This document shows, one piece after another, positions 56,201 to 64,000 of a DNA stretch of 64,000 bases (within the stretch, counting starts at the first letter, position 1; every line of letters starts with the position of its first letter). This DNA is from Novipirellula artificiosorum (GTDB lineage: Bacteria; Planctomycetota; Planctomycetia; Pirellulales; Pirellulaceae): contig NZ_SJPV01000002.1 in assembly GCF_007860135.1 (NCBI RefSeq), positions 944,122 to 1,008,121 of the forward strand, given 5' to 3'. The notes below the pieces were generated by a model. It searched no databases, was not told the origin of the DNA, and was given only the letters and a program-made list of their open reading frames with translations. The position numbers and the translations under genes are program-made.

Positions 56201-59200
56201 CCGAATTGGCTGCACCACCCAGGGTGGAGAATAACGACCAACCGTAATTGGAATCGCCATCCGACCAATCCTGAACCGTCGAAGTGACGTTCGCGAACCC
56301 GCTACCGCCGCCGAGAAGAGCCTCGGCCAAGGCTTCGGCTTCGACGCCATCGGTCTGGATACCACCGCCGAAACTATCCCAACTGGCGGTCGACTGGCTC
56401 CAGTCAACCAACATTTGATGGAGGGCGACATTCGCTCCCACGCTGTCCACGTCAACTTGCAATCCGGCGAAGCTGATCACTGCTCCGAGTGGAATTTGGC
56501 CCGCGCCGCTACCAAAAATGTTGTCGAAACGCAACAAGCCTTGTGCTTCGCCAATGCCAGGTCCGCCAGGACCTTCGACATGAATGAGCAAGTCACCACC
56601 GTTGATGACCGCAGTACCAAAAGCTTCCAAGAAAGTATCTTGAGTTGCACCAAATGTCAGTGTTGGCCCAGCAATTGAACCAATTTTGATTTGTGGATCC
56701 GTCGGAGCAAGCAACGAGTCCAGCGTGATCGTGATCGATTCGCTGTCAAGTTCCACGAGGCTGTCATCGATAATCGAGACATCGATGTCCGCACCCGTCT
56801 GGCCAGCCGGAATGGTAACGGTAAGCGACAGCGGTGTGAAATCGCTGTTCGGCCCCGTATTATCGGTCACCGAGTACTTAATCTTCGTATCGGTGCTGCT
56901 GGTGATCGGAGTCGTTCCCGAGGGATCATAAAGCGTGACACGGAACTTGCCATCCACCGGGCCTTCTTCTTCACCGTCGTTGACCGCGGCGATGTTCACA
57001 AAGCCGGCGTCGTCGTCGCTGATCTTGACTTCAGCTTTGTCGGTCGAGCCAATCGTGATATCGGGATCGGCGGTGTTGCTGACCGAAAGCAATTCAATCT
57101 TGACATACTCATCGCCTTCGGTTTGCAGATCGTCAAACGGTGCCCCGGTGACGTCAACCACGATGTCAGCCGTTAGGTCACCCGCAAGAATCGTTACCGT
57201 ACCGGAGAGCGTCTCGAAATCAGAACCCTCGTCCGCATTGACCTTCGAACCGCCTGCAGAGATAATTTTGTACGTGATCACGGTATCGGCCGCACTCGGC
57301 GTTTCAATCGCCACTCGGAACTTGCCATCGATAACGCCTTCGGTGGCGTTGTTCACCGTAACCACGTCCACGGTTTGATCGGCCAGAATCGGCAATTCAG
57401 CGCGAGAACTTGGTGCACTGTAGTCAACACCCAGCGGAGCGGAGTTTCCATTGATGCTGTAGCCACCCAAATTGCTCAAGAAACTAGTGATTTCAACCGG
57501 AATCACTTCCAAGCCTTCGGTGTCAGTGTCGTTCAACACAGGAACGGGAATCGTCACGCTGGTTTCGTTCGGCAAGAAGGTGATCGTGCCATTGTACAAG
57601 GCGTGATCGGTTCCCTGAGTTGCCACGTCCTGACCGGTATCGCTATCACCAGGGTCATCGTCGGTATCAAAGGTGTTCACACCAAAGGTGATCACCGTCA
57701 CGTTGGGGCTTTTCCCATCGAGAGTAAAGGTCAAGGATCCATTTTGACCTGGCTCACGAGCAGGCGTGTAACTGCTGATCGAGACTTCACCGGTTTCATT
57801 GTCGATGATGTTCAACGTGTCGCTGTTCATCGCGTCGAGCTTGACGCCCGAGCCGCCGAGTCCGATTGGGTCTTGCGACGTGATCGTATCGAGGGTAATC
57901 GTCACGGTTTCGTTCGGGTCGAAATACTCATCGTCCTCCACGAGAATGTCGATCGTCGCAGTCGAGCTGCCAGCCGGAATCGATACCGTGCCGCTCAGCG
58001 TGGTGTAATCGAGTCCATCACTTGCAGTGCCCGTTACCGTGTAGCTGATCACAATGGGACCGACAGCGTCCGTCGTGTACTGAGCGATCGCACCTGCGTC
58101 ACCGACAAGTGAAACCAAGAATTGGCCATTGGTCACACCTTCCTCTCCATCAACCACATCTTCGATCTTGACCGTCAACTCGTCGTTATCGGAGATCGTC
58201 ACGGTGTCGGTGATGCCGTTCGGCTCGATGTCCAAGCTTACGCCTGAGTCGCCGATGATTTCACGTGGAGCCGAATCGACCAATTGAATCGAGACCGTTT
58301 CGGTTCCCTCTAGATCCAAATCGTCAAGGACCGTCACCGGGATGATGGCGGATGTTTCACCGGCGAGAATCGTGACGACACCGCTCAATGCGACATAGTC
58401 ATCATCTGGCGTGGCCGATGTGCCGCTGACCAACACGTCGTACTCGATGATCGTATCGACGCTTGAGGTCACCGCAGTGATCGGCGGTGCCGAAGTGGTT
58501 CCGGGCAACGCCAATTGAACACGGAAGAAACCGTCATTGCTTGGCTCGCCAGCCACCGAATCGACCGCGTCAACGCGAACGTAAGCTTCGTCTTCGTCCA
58601 GAATCGTGTTGGTGGCGGTACTGGTTCCCAACGAAATGTCATCGTCGCCGACGATTTCCGCGGTGGGTGACGGACCATTGAGCAACTCGATGGTAACCGT
58701 TTCGTCATCTTCGACGACCAACTCATTGATTACGTTCAAATCGATGGTCCGCGTGGTCTGTCCTGGAGCGAAGGTGACCACGCCCGTGACAGGATCCGCC
58801 GGGAAGGTGCCCGGTTGAGTGATCGCGATTCCTGGTCCGCTGAGCGTATAGTCGATTCCGTATTGAGCAATATCGCCGCTGGGGAAGAGCGCTCCGGCGT
58901 CCACAACGAACGGCACCTTCGTTTCGGTCGACGAAGGATTCGTCAACGTCACGGTGAAGGTGGTGTTGGTGGCGGGCTCGGTCGCATTGACGCCGCCCAC
59001 GATGTTTACCAAAGCCGAATCGTCATCAGTGATCTCAACCGTTGTCTCCTGAGCAGGTGATGCCTCGGTAATCTGAGGGTCGCCGTTGACAGCGGTGATC
59101 GCGAATTCGACATCCTCGAGCGCTTCGACCTCGTTGCTGTCAATCACGAACAAAGGAACGGTTGCTGAGATTTCGCCGGCTGGAATAATCAAATCAGCTG

Positions 59201-61658
59201 GGACGGGGGTAACCACTGGTGGCGTGTCAAGCGACACATGCAACTCATAGGAATCACCGCCAGGGATGTTGCCCGCTTGCGACCCATGCGCCACGCGAAC
59301 AAAGTAGGTACCGCTGGTAAGTGCAGTGTAGGTAATCATCGAATCGTTGGCGGATGAACTTCCGGAATCGCCAGCAGAGTTATCGTTGTCATCAAGCTCG
59401 TCCGTACCTTTGAACAACGTCAACCAGGAATCCATTCCACCGCCGGTGTTGTCAATATCCAGAATGATCTTCTCACCCGCTTGGACATCGAACTTGAAGA
59501 AATCGACACTGCCATTGCCGGTGCCTTTAACGGTCACGTGCGGCATCACGGTCGAATTGGCGATGTCATCATTGAGTGCAACGGTCCACGCGGCACTGTT
59601 CAAATTGTCTGCTTGAGAGTTGTTGTTGTTATTTTCGGATTCGTTATAGAGTGCAGCCGGTCGATTGGTCACGTAGAAATAGTCCGTGCCATAATCAGCA
59701 CCCTCACCAGCCCCAGGAGTCGCACTTAGAACGACGGCTGTATCAGTGCTCGACGGGCTTCCTGGATCCGAAAGTGACAAGGTAAGCGAAGCGTCGCTGT
59801 TCGGCTCAGCTCCGTCCGTGCTGTCCAGTTCGACTTTGTTGTCATCGTCGTCGATGATGTTGGTTGTTTCGGTCGAGGAGTTGTAAGTCACGCCAGGCAA
59901 TGTCGTGGCGACACCGGTTAACTTCATCGTCACCGTTTCGTTCGCTTCGACGATCGAATCGTGGACAGGCGAAAAGGTTAAGGTTTTCGAAGTTTGGCCA
60001 GGGGTGAACGTAACACTGCCTGATGCCAAGTCGTGATCAACGCCCGGAACGGCCTCACCACCGATCGTGTAATCCACCGTGATATTCGCCGAAGCGCCAC
60101 CACTGGCACCGACCAATTCAATCTTGAAGGAACCGTCATCGGTGTCTTCGGTATTGGCGTTGTTGCTGGCAGTGATTTTCACCTCTGGCGGCAACTCATC
60201 GTCGGTCAGAATCATCGAGGCCGAACCGGCGATCGGGCTGATCGACGCTCCGGTGCCGACCACACTGGTGATCGTCAAGACGATGTCTTCATCGGCTTCA
60301 TAGATCGAATCGTCTTCGACGTCGATGTCCACGACGACCGAAGTTTGTCCCTCAGGAATCGTCACGGTACTGCTCGAAGGTACGGCAATAAAGTCCTTGC
60401 CGGCACCTTCCTCCGCAACACCGCTGAGCGCGTAGTTGATGACAATGCCGCCAACCGGAGCAGGGCTATCGACCGAGAAGGTGAACTGGCCGTTATCGCC
60501 AGAGGTGATCCCCGGTTCGTTCGGATCACTATCGGTGGCAACAACGCTGACCGCAGTTGGAAGAACCGTCGGGCCATTGAAATTCGCCACGGTGTCGATC
60601 ACGAACGCCCAGTCGGCCAAATCGGTGCCGGCTGCGTTCGCCCCATTGGGAGCCGCATCAAACCAGTCGTAACCGACAAAGGTCACTGATCCGCTGCCCA
60701 CGGGAGCGTAGAACACGGATGTGTCGGTGCCATCGTCATACACGCTTACCGCGCCCGCCGGCAGGGATGAGGTCTCAAAACCACGAGTTCCATTGTCGCC
60801 ATCGAGCGTGGCCGGGCCAGCTGCGAAAGGCGTGGTAGCTGCTGCAGCTGTCTTCGTGGTCGAGAAGTTAATCGCAGAACTTTCTACCAAACTCCAACCG
60901 AATGTTGCGTTCAGCAACTCAGCTGAGTTCTCATTACCAAAAGAATCCGAATGGACCATCAGATGCCCGCCGCCATTGACGAAGTTGCTGATGACCGTTC
61001 GCGCTGGTGCATCGATCTCCGTCAGCGCATCGCCCCATTCCATTTCGGGAATGGCCAACACATCCTGGCCCGCGACCCCGGCCGAAATCCCAGCAGCACT
61101 CAGGTCCGTGAACCCGGTGACTGTGTGTCCCAAAGTTGTCAAGGATTGACTCAGGTTCGCGACCTCGTCATCGCTACCACCGCCACCGGAATTCAATTCC
61201 ACGCGATGATCCATCAGCGCGATATCGCCAGCCAACAACATTCGTTGCTCCAAGCTTTCCGCCATGAAGGTGCGTCCGCGACTGGTGGCGAAGCGGGGTT
61301 GGCTCTTCTTGTTCTTCTTGTTCTTTTTGCGACGAAGTGATTTGCCAAATCGACCGAACAAGCCATTGCTACCGGAGACAACACCCATGCTGGGCTGAGC
61401 ACCCGCCATGTTGCGAACGAAAGGCACCGAGAGGATCGCTCGGACGATCATCGCCAAGCCGAGGCCGATCTGAGTCAGCCAAGATCCTCGGAAGGCGTTC
61501 TTGTAGCGCTCCAGCCGAGCGGCTCGCTTTTCCATCCAGGATTGGCGGCGGGCTTCGATACGGGCGGTCCAGCGGCTCGCGCGTTGGCGAAGTCGTTCCA
61601 TCCGTGAAGGGTTGCTGTTGTTCGTGTTGGAAAGACGGAAGTTACGGCGAATCGACAT
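50280..61658 (-). CDS. Giant secreted Calx-beta repeat protein with dockerin-like C-terminus
   Basis: 3,792 residues from the ATG at 61658 (AGG nine bases upstream; a TTG six bases earlier is less likely). The first about 135 residues are very basic with a hydrophobic stretch (LTQIGLGLAMIVRAILSVPFV), ending in ESLEQRMLLAGD, the planctomycete LEPR-like export motif. I count about 22 Calx-beta-type repeats, each with an entry pattern such as ATEPSTDGQFTVTL and TVTIPAGQT...DVLDD, a known calcium-binding adhesion fold. Insertions are a PPC-like domain (DFFKFDVQAGEKIILDID) and a DNRLRE-like segment (LLRFDNIFGSGAGQIPLGAV). The end has two dockerin-like calcium loops (DFNGNGAVGFDDLGIMSP) and a hydrophobic tail. 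It probably forms a surface fibre or matrix adhesin. Confidence 0.93.
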   Translation of the reverse strand: MSIRRNFRLSNTNNSNPSRMERLRQRASRWTARIEARRQSWMEKRAARLERYKNAFRGSWLTQIGLGLAMIVRAILSVPFVRNMAGAQPSMGVVSGSNGLFGRFGKSLRRKKNKKNKKSQPRFATSRGRTFMAESLEQRMLLAGDIALMDHRVELNSGGGGSDDEVANLSQSLTTLGHTVTGFTDLSAAGISAGVAGQDVLAIPEMEWGDALTEIDAPARTVISNFVNGGGHLMVHSDSFGNENSAELLNATFGWSLVESSAINFSTTKTAAAATTPFAAGPATLDGDNGTRGFETSSLPAGAVSVYDDGTDTSVFYAPVGSGSVTFVGYDWFDAAPNGANAAGTDLADWAFVIDTVANFNGPTVLPTAVSVVATDSDPNEPGITSGDNGQFTFSVDSPAPVGGIVINYALSGVAEEGAGKDFIAVPSSSTVTIPEGQTSVVVDIDVEDDSIYEADEDIVLTITSVVGTGASISPIAGSASMILTDDELPPEVKITASNNANTEDTDDGSFKIELVGASGGASANITVDYTIGGEAVPGVDHDLASGSVTFTPGQTSKTLTFSPVHDSIVEANETVTMKLTGVATTLPGVTYNSSTETTNIIDDDDNKVELDSTDGAEPNSDASLTLSLSDPGSPSSTDTAVVLSATPGAGEGADYGTDYFYVTNRPAALYNESENNNNNSQADNLNSAAWTVALNDDIANSTVMPHVTVKGTGNGSVDFFKFDVQAGEKIILDIDNTGGGMDSWLTLFKGTDELDDNDNSAGDSGSSSANDSMITYTALTSGTYFVRVAHGSQAGNIPGGDSYELHVSLDTPPVVTPVPADLIIPAGEISATVPLFVIDSNEVEALEDVEFAITAVNGDPQITEASPAQETTVEITDDDSALVNIVGGVNATEPATNTTFTVTLTNPSSTETKVPFVVDAGALFPSGDIAQYGIDYTLSGPGIAITQPGTFPADPVTGVVTFAPGQTTRTIDLNVINELVVEDDETVTIELLNGPSPTAEIVGDDDISLGTSTATNTILDEDEAYVRVDAVDSVAGEPSNDGFFRVQLALPGTTSAPPITAVTSSVDTIIEYDVLVSGTSATPDDDYVALSGVVTILAGETSAIIPVTVLDDLDLEGTETVSIQLVDSAPREIIGDSGVSLDIEPNGITDTVTISDNDELTVKIEDVVDGEEGVTNGQFLVSLVGDAGAIAQYTTDAVGPIVISYTVTGTASDGLDYTTLSGTVSIPAGSSTATIDILVEDDEYFDPNETVTITLDTITSQDPIGLGGSGVKLDAMNSDTLNIIDNETGEVSISSYTPAREPGQNGSLTFTLDGKSPNVTVITFGVNTFDTDDDPGDSDTGQDVATQGTDHALYNGTITFLPNETSVTIPVPVLNDTDTEGLEVIPVEITSFLSNLGGYSINGNSAPLGVDYSAPSSRAELPILADQTVDVVTVNNATEGVIDGKFRVAIETPSAADTVITYKIISAGGSKVNADEGSDFETLSGTVTILAGDLTADIVVDVTGAPFDDLQTEGDEYVKIELLSVSNTADPDITIGSTDKAEVKISDDDAGFVNIAAVNDGEEEGPVDGKFRVTLYDPSGTTPITSSTDTKIKYSVTDNTGPNSDFTPLSLTVTIPAGQTGADIDVSIIDDSLVELDSESITITLDSLLAPTDPQIKIGSIAGPTLTFGATQDTFLEAFGTAVINGGDLLIHVEGPGGPGIGEAQGLLRFDNIFGSGAGQIPLGAVISFAGLQVDVDSVGANVALHQMLVDWSQSTASWDSFGGGIQTDGVEAEALAEALLGGGSGFANVTSTVQDWSDGDSNYGWSLFSTLGGAANSVDFYSENSSSDPMLTVDLNVSATINIIDNDDATVEIDSVTAGKEPGGPLGNPTGAANAAKAVIKLSEAASTDTYVNYTVTNGTATAGTDYVATSGTAKIDAGTTSTTIRVQVLDDTISEGTEDVVVTLTGINYGLGTDGNITLGGNTVENVDINDNEVGKLTVSKTNAAENNPGSPTDGSFTITTDVVSDEATLIEYTITGTATNGGDYATLSGTVTLPAYQPSVVIPIDVKEDFVNEDNETVTITLDSATPGNITLNPNPASNTATAIIDDDDDLVISVVATDPTATEGADDGEFEIQLNYESDEDVKIEYTVSGPGAGLAVPGLGAVGDDYAPLLGTTAGSDYYSGTITVPAGTKVVTLPVDVIQDFINEASEDVIVTLDTFTMLDAGTSDPGNNTNVSFGSTTDTVTILDELFDVTIKKTDSPAAEPGLGAGGFNGQFTVYISNDLPVDVNVVVTLQGGSATLGDDYEFGGASSPTAVTQIVTIQAGETSATLDVEVIDDLLSEGTETIDVKVTAVSAVNSFYNPLLSIGLSGSDIAQESILDNDDINVTISAVNGTEPGGVLDDGKYVFTQNVKSAHDTVITYKLVPAGTDATAGTDYVAITTGTVTIPAGQTTTTLTLDVLNDTPAVVESDEYVEVKIDGVSSTGSNVVGGSGSAVATIFDDDNALVSLEATDDGLEPSNLGFFRVNQSVKSDTATVVTYDVILTPPNDAVPGAAAGPLTGPGVIDYVTLSGTVTISAGQTFKYIDVTTLDDLLIEDAEGVTVKLTGLTTGSTGTTSGVTIDTANDTDTAFILSNDLGKVSVAAGVDGKEGGPNGTFTISIDKQSDQPTVVAYKLNPANSDTALNPSDYTTPLTGTVTIPAFGTQTTLTINVKNDSVGEPTENVSVELTGIVPNAGDNNASQISIDGANKTASIDIEDNDSPKLTVSDPTVTEGVSPNSVDVTVKLDVATQAGFTVDYTTANDSAEAGSDYTTKSGTLTFAGNAGETKTVTIPIVNGNVVEATEKFLLKLSNYTPLAPVSPQTGPAGAVDISDKGNITIKDNDTMKFTIGDQTVNEDAGTMTFTITADKPSDIAVDLDVSYTTPGGAVANSPGLNTTDAEGNVYEDFDGPGEPSLPADTDYDSGTDEITFGVGSTGPHTVTVAIRDDMTVEGGLSNDAGFERFLASLNITTASATLGDRSFNDNDTAIGKINDVTGGDADEADVLLSVTDGLAKEPADNGQFKVTMSKPSSYDAKIPYSVQVASDSATPGVDYTTLSGVVTIPAGQTTAVIDVNVLDDAGNILLEDDEFVRITLVDPIPAGNADPNISIHDDSEMEEVRIEDTDTAVVNLAATTPNAAEPSTDGQFTVTLSEKSDTDTEVTYSIATGVGNATNGSDYVLLDGVVTILAGDTTATFDVDVKDDSIIEGPENVTVTLTGFTFGGPSNADIELGTSLTDTVVIADDDSNIIVSITNAGDGSEPETNGAFLIELKDASGNPVPAPSGGVTVNYTKGGTATAGSSGDYTGLSAGSVFFGDGETSALLEVDVEDDVIPEPTETVIVTLASGVVTAGYGGTPPVGTTGTFVVDSTPATVNITDNDPVKFTIVDVSTSEDNATATVGVKLDSSMAASVGSIDVTLNFVDIVPGATLGTDYTLPASTTVTFNPSDPVGTVKSITIDIVDDSDVEPSELFGIEITAVPAIVGVMIDDSDQGFGVIADNDAPPPPPTVTNVRVAAVTDGPVLAGWTPAFVEEVDSAPSGQGLGFSIPTGSVAQVSPMSWSTMNRVYVDFSEDVQGSGVGSLPDATDFALTPDNAVGPNPVTIVSVSYVPGTPRATLVLSGPMGRDHYTLVVKDTIVATATGLALDGEFVNESDTYATSGNGTPGVDFSMRFAVSPANASFQLNPEQFGAVGFDDLGIMSPALGSLLGGGSYDAAADFNGNGAVGFDDLGIMSPNLFSALPFAASLDQLMAADDDDTLAPELEETITLLV

Positions 61659-61664
61659 TTTCAA

Positions 61665-62920
61665 ATACCTAAACTAAGCGGGAAGTGACAATGCCACGGG
61701 TTTGCTTAAGCGACTCGGGGAGAACCCGAGTGAGCACAACGCGTGGCCGCTGTGTCGCAACAATTGAGAAAAACCAAGGTGAATAGAGACATGCGCGAAA
61801 ACCATCACCTGACAACGCCCTGCTATTAGGCCCCTGATACCGCTCTCGCCGTTCTCTCTCAGACGGGGCGAGCGAACGACGAGAGATCGAACGGCACCAC
61901 TCGAAAGCGGTGTTCTCAGCGAAGCCACGCCAAAAGGTGCGACACCAACGGAGGTTCGATCATGCAAACGGGTTTTCATGGAGGCGAGTTCTTACTGGCA
62001 AAAAACAGGCAATCAATTGACCAACGCGGTCGACGGAATCGCTTGTTTCGCCTGGCAGAATTCTTCCTTTTAGGAGAGTTAGGTTGACTGCACAAATTAG
62101 CGCAGCGGTGGGGGTATTCGCGGATGTTCCAGCTATGATGATAGACGCGCCGACGGGGGGTACAAGTAGCGAGTCAAGTTTTTTTCGAATTTCTCCAGAT
62201 ACTGTTCATCTGTGGCCTTACCAAAGCAGTTGGTTCGTTTTCCTCGATGTCCGAACCGCCGCTGGACACTTCCGCGGCGGTCCAGAAGGGTAACAAAACG
62301 GCAAATACCGAGGCCTGCGAAATGGCGCCTCAGATTGAGAACAAAGAATCGCACTTTCTTTATCCGTTTCCTGAGTACGATCGAATGAGCTGTGCGTTTT
62401 TAGTGGCGCAAGTTGGAAATCGCATCGGATATTGATCGTGGAGGGCTCGAAAAACGTGGCTGGCAAGTCAGTTTTTCACCGTAAATTTCGACATTCTTAA
62501 CCAAAACAAGGCGGTGGAGCGAGGATCCATTGGCGAGAGAGGGGATGCATCCAATCGCCGGCGAAAAGAGAAATCGGTTTCCCTTCTTGCCGATGACCAA
62601 ATGGAGACGGTTGAGCAATGATGGACGGGCGAGTGGTGATTCACGGCTTTGCTTAACGGGGCGCATTTCCTCACCCGTCTCCGCTGGGCGGCGAAGCACC
62701 CCCACACGGGCGAAGTGGCAAATTGTCACAGAAGGCTAGGTCCATATGGACACCTGGTATAGGGAGAAACACCCACAAATGAAACACCTGTCCATCACCC
62801 GGGTGTTTTGCAAGGGACCGAGAAGGGAACTTTTTCGGGGAGGGAAAGGGAGGGCTGATGAGGAGGCTGGGGGCAGATTCAAGCAGCAACTCGCAATTGA
62901 TCGGACTTCCGTTTCCCCCG
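61665..62920. other. Intergenic region, no gene supported
   Basis: Both strands were read. Short open frames (up to about 110 codons) have no start signals, no recognised motifs and biased composition from the other strand. No tRNA or strong terminator was seen. It may contain the promoter of the giant gene close to 61665-61800. Confidence 0.6.
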
Positions 62921-62939
62921 AAAAGACCTCGTGCAGTTT

Positions 62940-63345
62940 CTAATTCGTTGATTGAACAAGGCTCACGAGATTTACCTCTCACACTGGGTAACCTGACGAA
63001 TCGGTGGGGATTTGGAGACCGATGGAAAGTATCACCGATTCGAAAGTGGTCCTATGGAGCAAGTCAATTGGATGCCAAGAAACCCTCTCCCTCGCTGCGC
63101 TCGACCTCTCCCAAAGGGCGAGGTACACCCCGCCCGCTGCGCGGGTCGTGAAGCCCTTAAGTCGTTTAATGAAAAAGATTTACAAGATTCACCTCTCACA
63201 CTGGGAGAGGTCGAGCTTAAGCGAGGGAGAGGGGAAACGGACTGCGATGACAGCATGAGATTCCAGCACGGTTTCTATACCGGCCCTCCCCCTCGCTCCG
63301 CTCGACCCCTCCCGCTGCGCGGGCAGGGGTGGTTGGGTACCTAAA
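62940..63345. repeat. GC-rich hairpin repeats of the CCCTCTCCCTCGCTGCGCTC family
   Basis: Repeated phrases CACGAGATTTACCTCTCACA (62967) and CAAGATTCACCTCTCACACT (63183) precede hairpin arms with CTCTCCCTCGCTGCGCTCGA and CCCGCTGCGCGGGC. The building blocks match those at 4.6-4.9 kb. No gene is supported. Confidence 0.8.
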
Positions 63346-63404
63346 CACTGAATTGGTAACAACTTAAGAACCGCATGACCTTATAATCGTGGGAGAAGGG
63401 AGCC

Positions 63405-63890
63405 TTAATTCGGCTATCGGCTATCGGCTATCGGAACGCTCGTCCGATGCCGGATGCGACACGCGGTGAGCGTAAATGCGAACACAGTTTCTTGTCAGGC
63501 GGCGACTGACAAGCAGCGTCAGGAAACCGCTTACTACGGATGGAAGAAAGGGTGCCGGTTGGAGTCGTAGCCTTTAGGCGATTGCGGAAGGTGCTGGAGT
63601 CGTAGCCTTTAGGCGACTGGGATGCGTGCGGTCCTTTTCCGTTCTGCTTGTGCTTGCGCCCCTCACCCCCCAACCCCTCTCCCCAAAAACGAGGTCGTGC
63701 AGTTTTTAAGTTGTGACTAACACAGTGTTTAGGTATCCAACCACCCCTGCCCGCGCAGCGGGAGGGGTCGAGCGCAGCGAGGGGGAGGGCCGGTATAGAA
63801 ACCGTGCTGGAATTTCATGTTGTCATCGCAGCCTGTCTTCCCTCTCCCTCGCTTAGGCTCGACCTCTCCCAAAGGGCTCGTTGTACCACA
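63405..63890. repeat. Mixed repeats at the window end
   Basis: Three copies of GGCTATC (63411-63431), two GGAGTCGTAGCCTTTAGGCG units (about 63558 and 63597) of the 35-bp family, one CCCCTCACCCCC block (about 63660) and a further CTGCCCGCGCAGCGGGAGGGG hairpin (63747-63790). 63891-64000 shows nothing recognisable. Confidence 0.75.
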
Positions 63891-64000
63891 TAACTCCTGC
63901 GTTTTGCATGCATTGACGGGTTGGTTTTGTGTGCAACTCCACTGGACTTTTTGCTGGACGCCGCGAATTATCCTCAATTGAGGATCCGCGTTGGTGCTGC

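Overview
The window looks like a chromosomal piece of a planctomycete of the Rhodopirellula/Pirellulaceae type. The evidence is a mid-GC genome with many overlapping or GTG/TTG-started genes, a very large secreted protein carrying the planctomycete LEPR-like motif (here LEQRMLL), a secreted sulfatase, a Tat-exported Gfo/Idh/MocA oxidoreductase, several PEP-CTERM proteins and many dispersed GC-rich hairpin repeats between genes. This assignment is inference from gene content. No rRNA, tRNA, CRISPR array, prophage or plasmid backbone was seen.

Layout. 1-4.6 kb: dxr-rseP (minus) diverges from ftsH (plus), giving isoprenoid synthesis and two membrane proteases. 4.6-9 kb: an intergenic repeat, an orphan protein, a secreted esterase, a HlyIII-type membrane protein and two genes of unknown function. 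9-16.2 kb: a single-chain FAAL-ACP-alpha-oxoamine synthase, a membrane-anchored PQQ-like propeller protein, a stand-alone FtsH-type (M41) peptidase and a zinc alcohol dehydrogenase. 16.4-20.3 kb: a four-gene MCE/Mla lipid-transport operon (permease, ABC ATPase, MCE protein, TPR lipoprotein) in which the ATPase has lost Walker A, signature and Walker B. 20.3-26.3 kb: a class III nucleotide cyclase coupled to a DUF3127-like gene, a sulfatase and a secreted beta-helix protein. 26.3-27.3 kb: repeats and gene debris. 27.3-35.3 kb: an ECF sigma factor translationally coupled to a 1,673-residue alpha-2-macroglobulin whose N-terminus resembles a membrane anti-sigma factor, then a SulP transporter fused to a beta-carbonic anhydrase. 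35.3-44.6 kb: Gfo/Idh/MocA oxidoreductase, a 242-bp tandem repeat next to a DUF559 nuclease gene, a large zinc metalloprotease, a 35-bp tandem repeat and a glutaminase-like secreted enzyme. 44.6-46.1 kb: an IS200-like (RAYT-type) Y1 transposase flanked by arrays of composite palindromes. 46.1-61.7 kb: two PEP-CTERM metalloproteases, a TPR sulfotransferase, another PEP-CTERM protein and an 11.4-kb gene for a ~3,792-residue Calx-beta/dockerin-like protein. 61.7-64 kb: noncoding, repeat-rich.

The two most unusual modules are the sigma/alpha-2-macroglobulin pair, which suggests that a protease-trap protein in the envelope controls its own sigma factor, and the MCE operon with a degenerate ATPase. 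The repeats form at least four families; one is tied physically to a DUF559 nuclease and one to the Y1 transposase. All positions come from reading the sequence; domain assignments rest on recognised motifs, without database searches.
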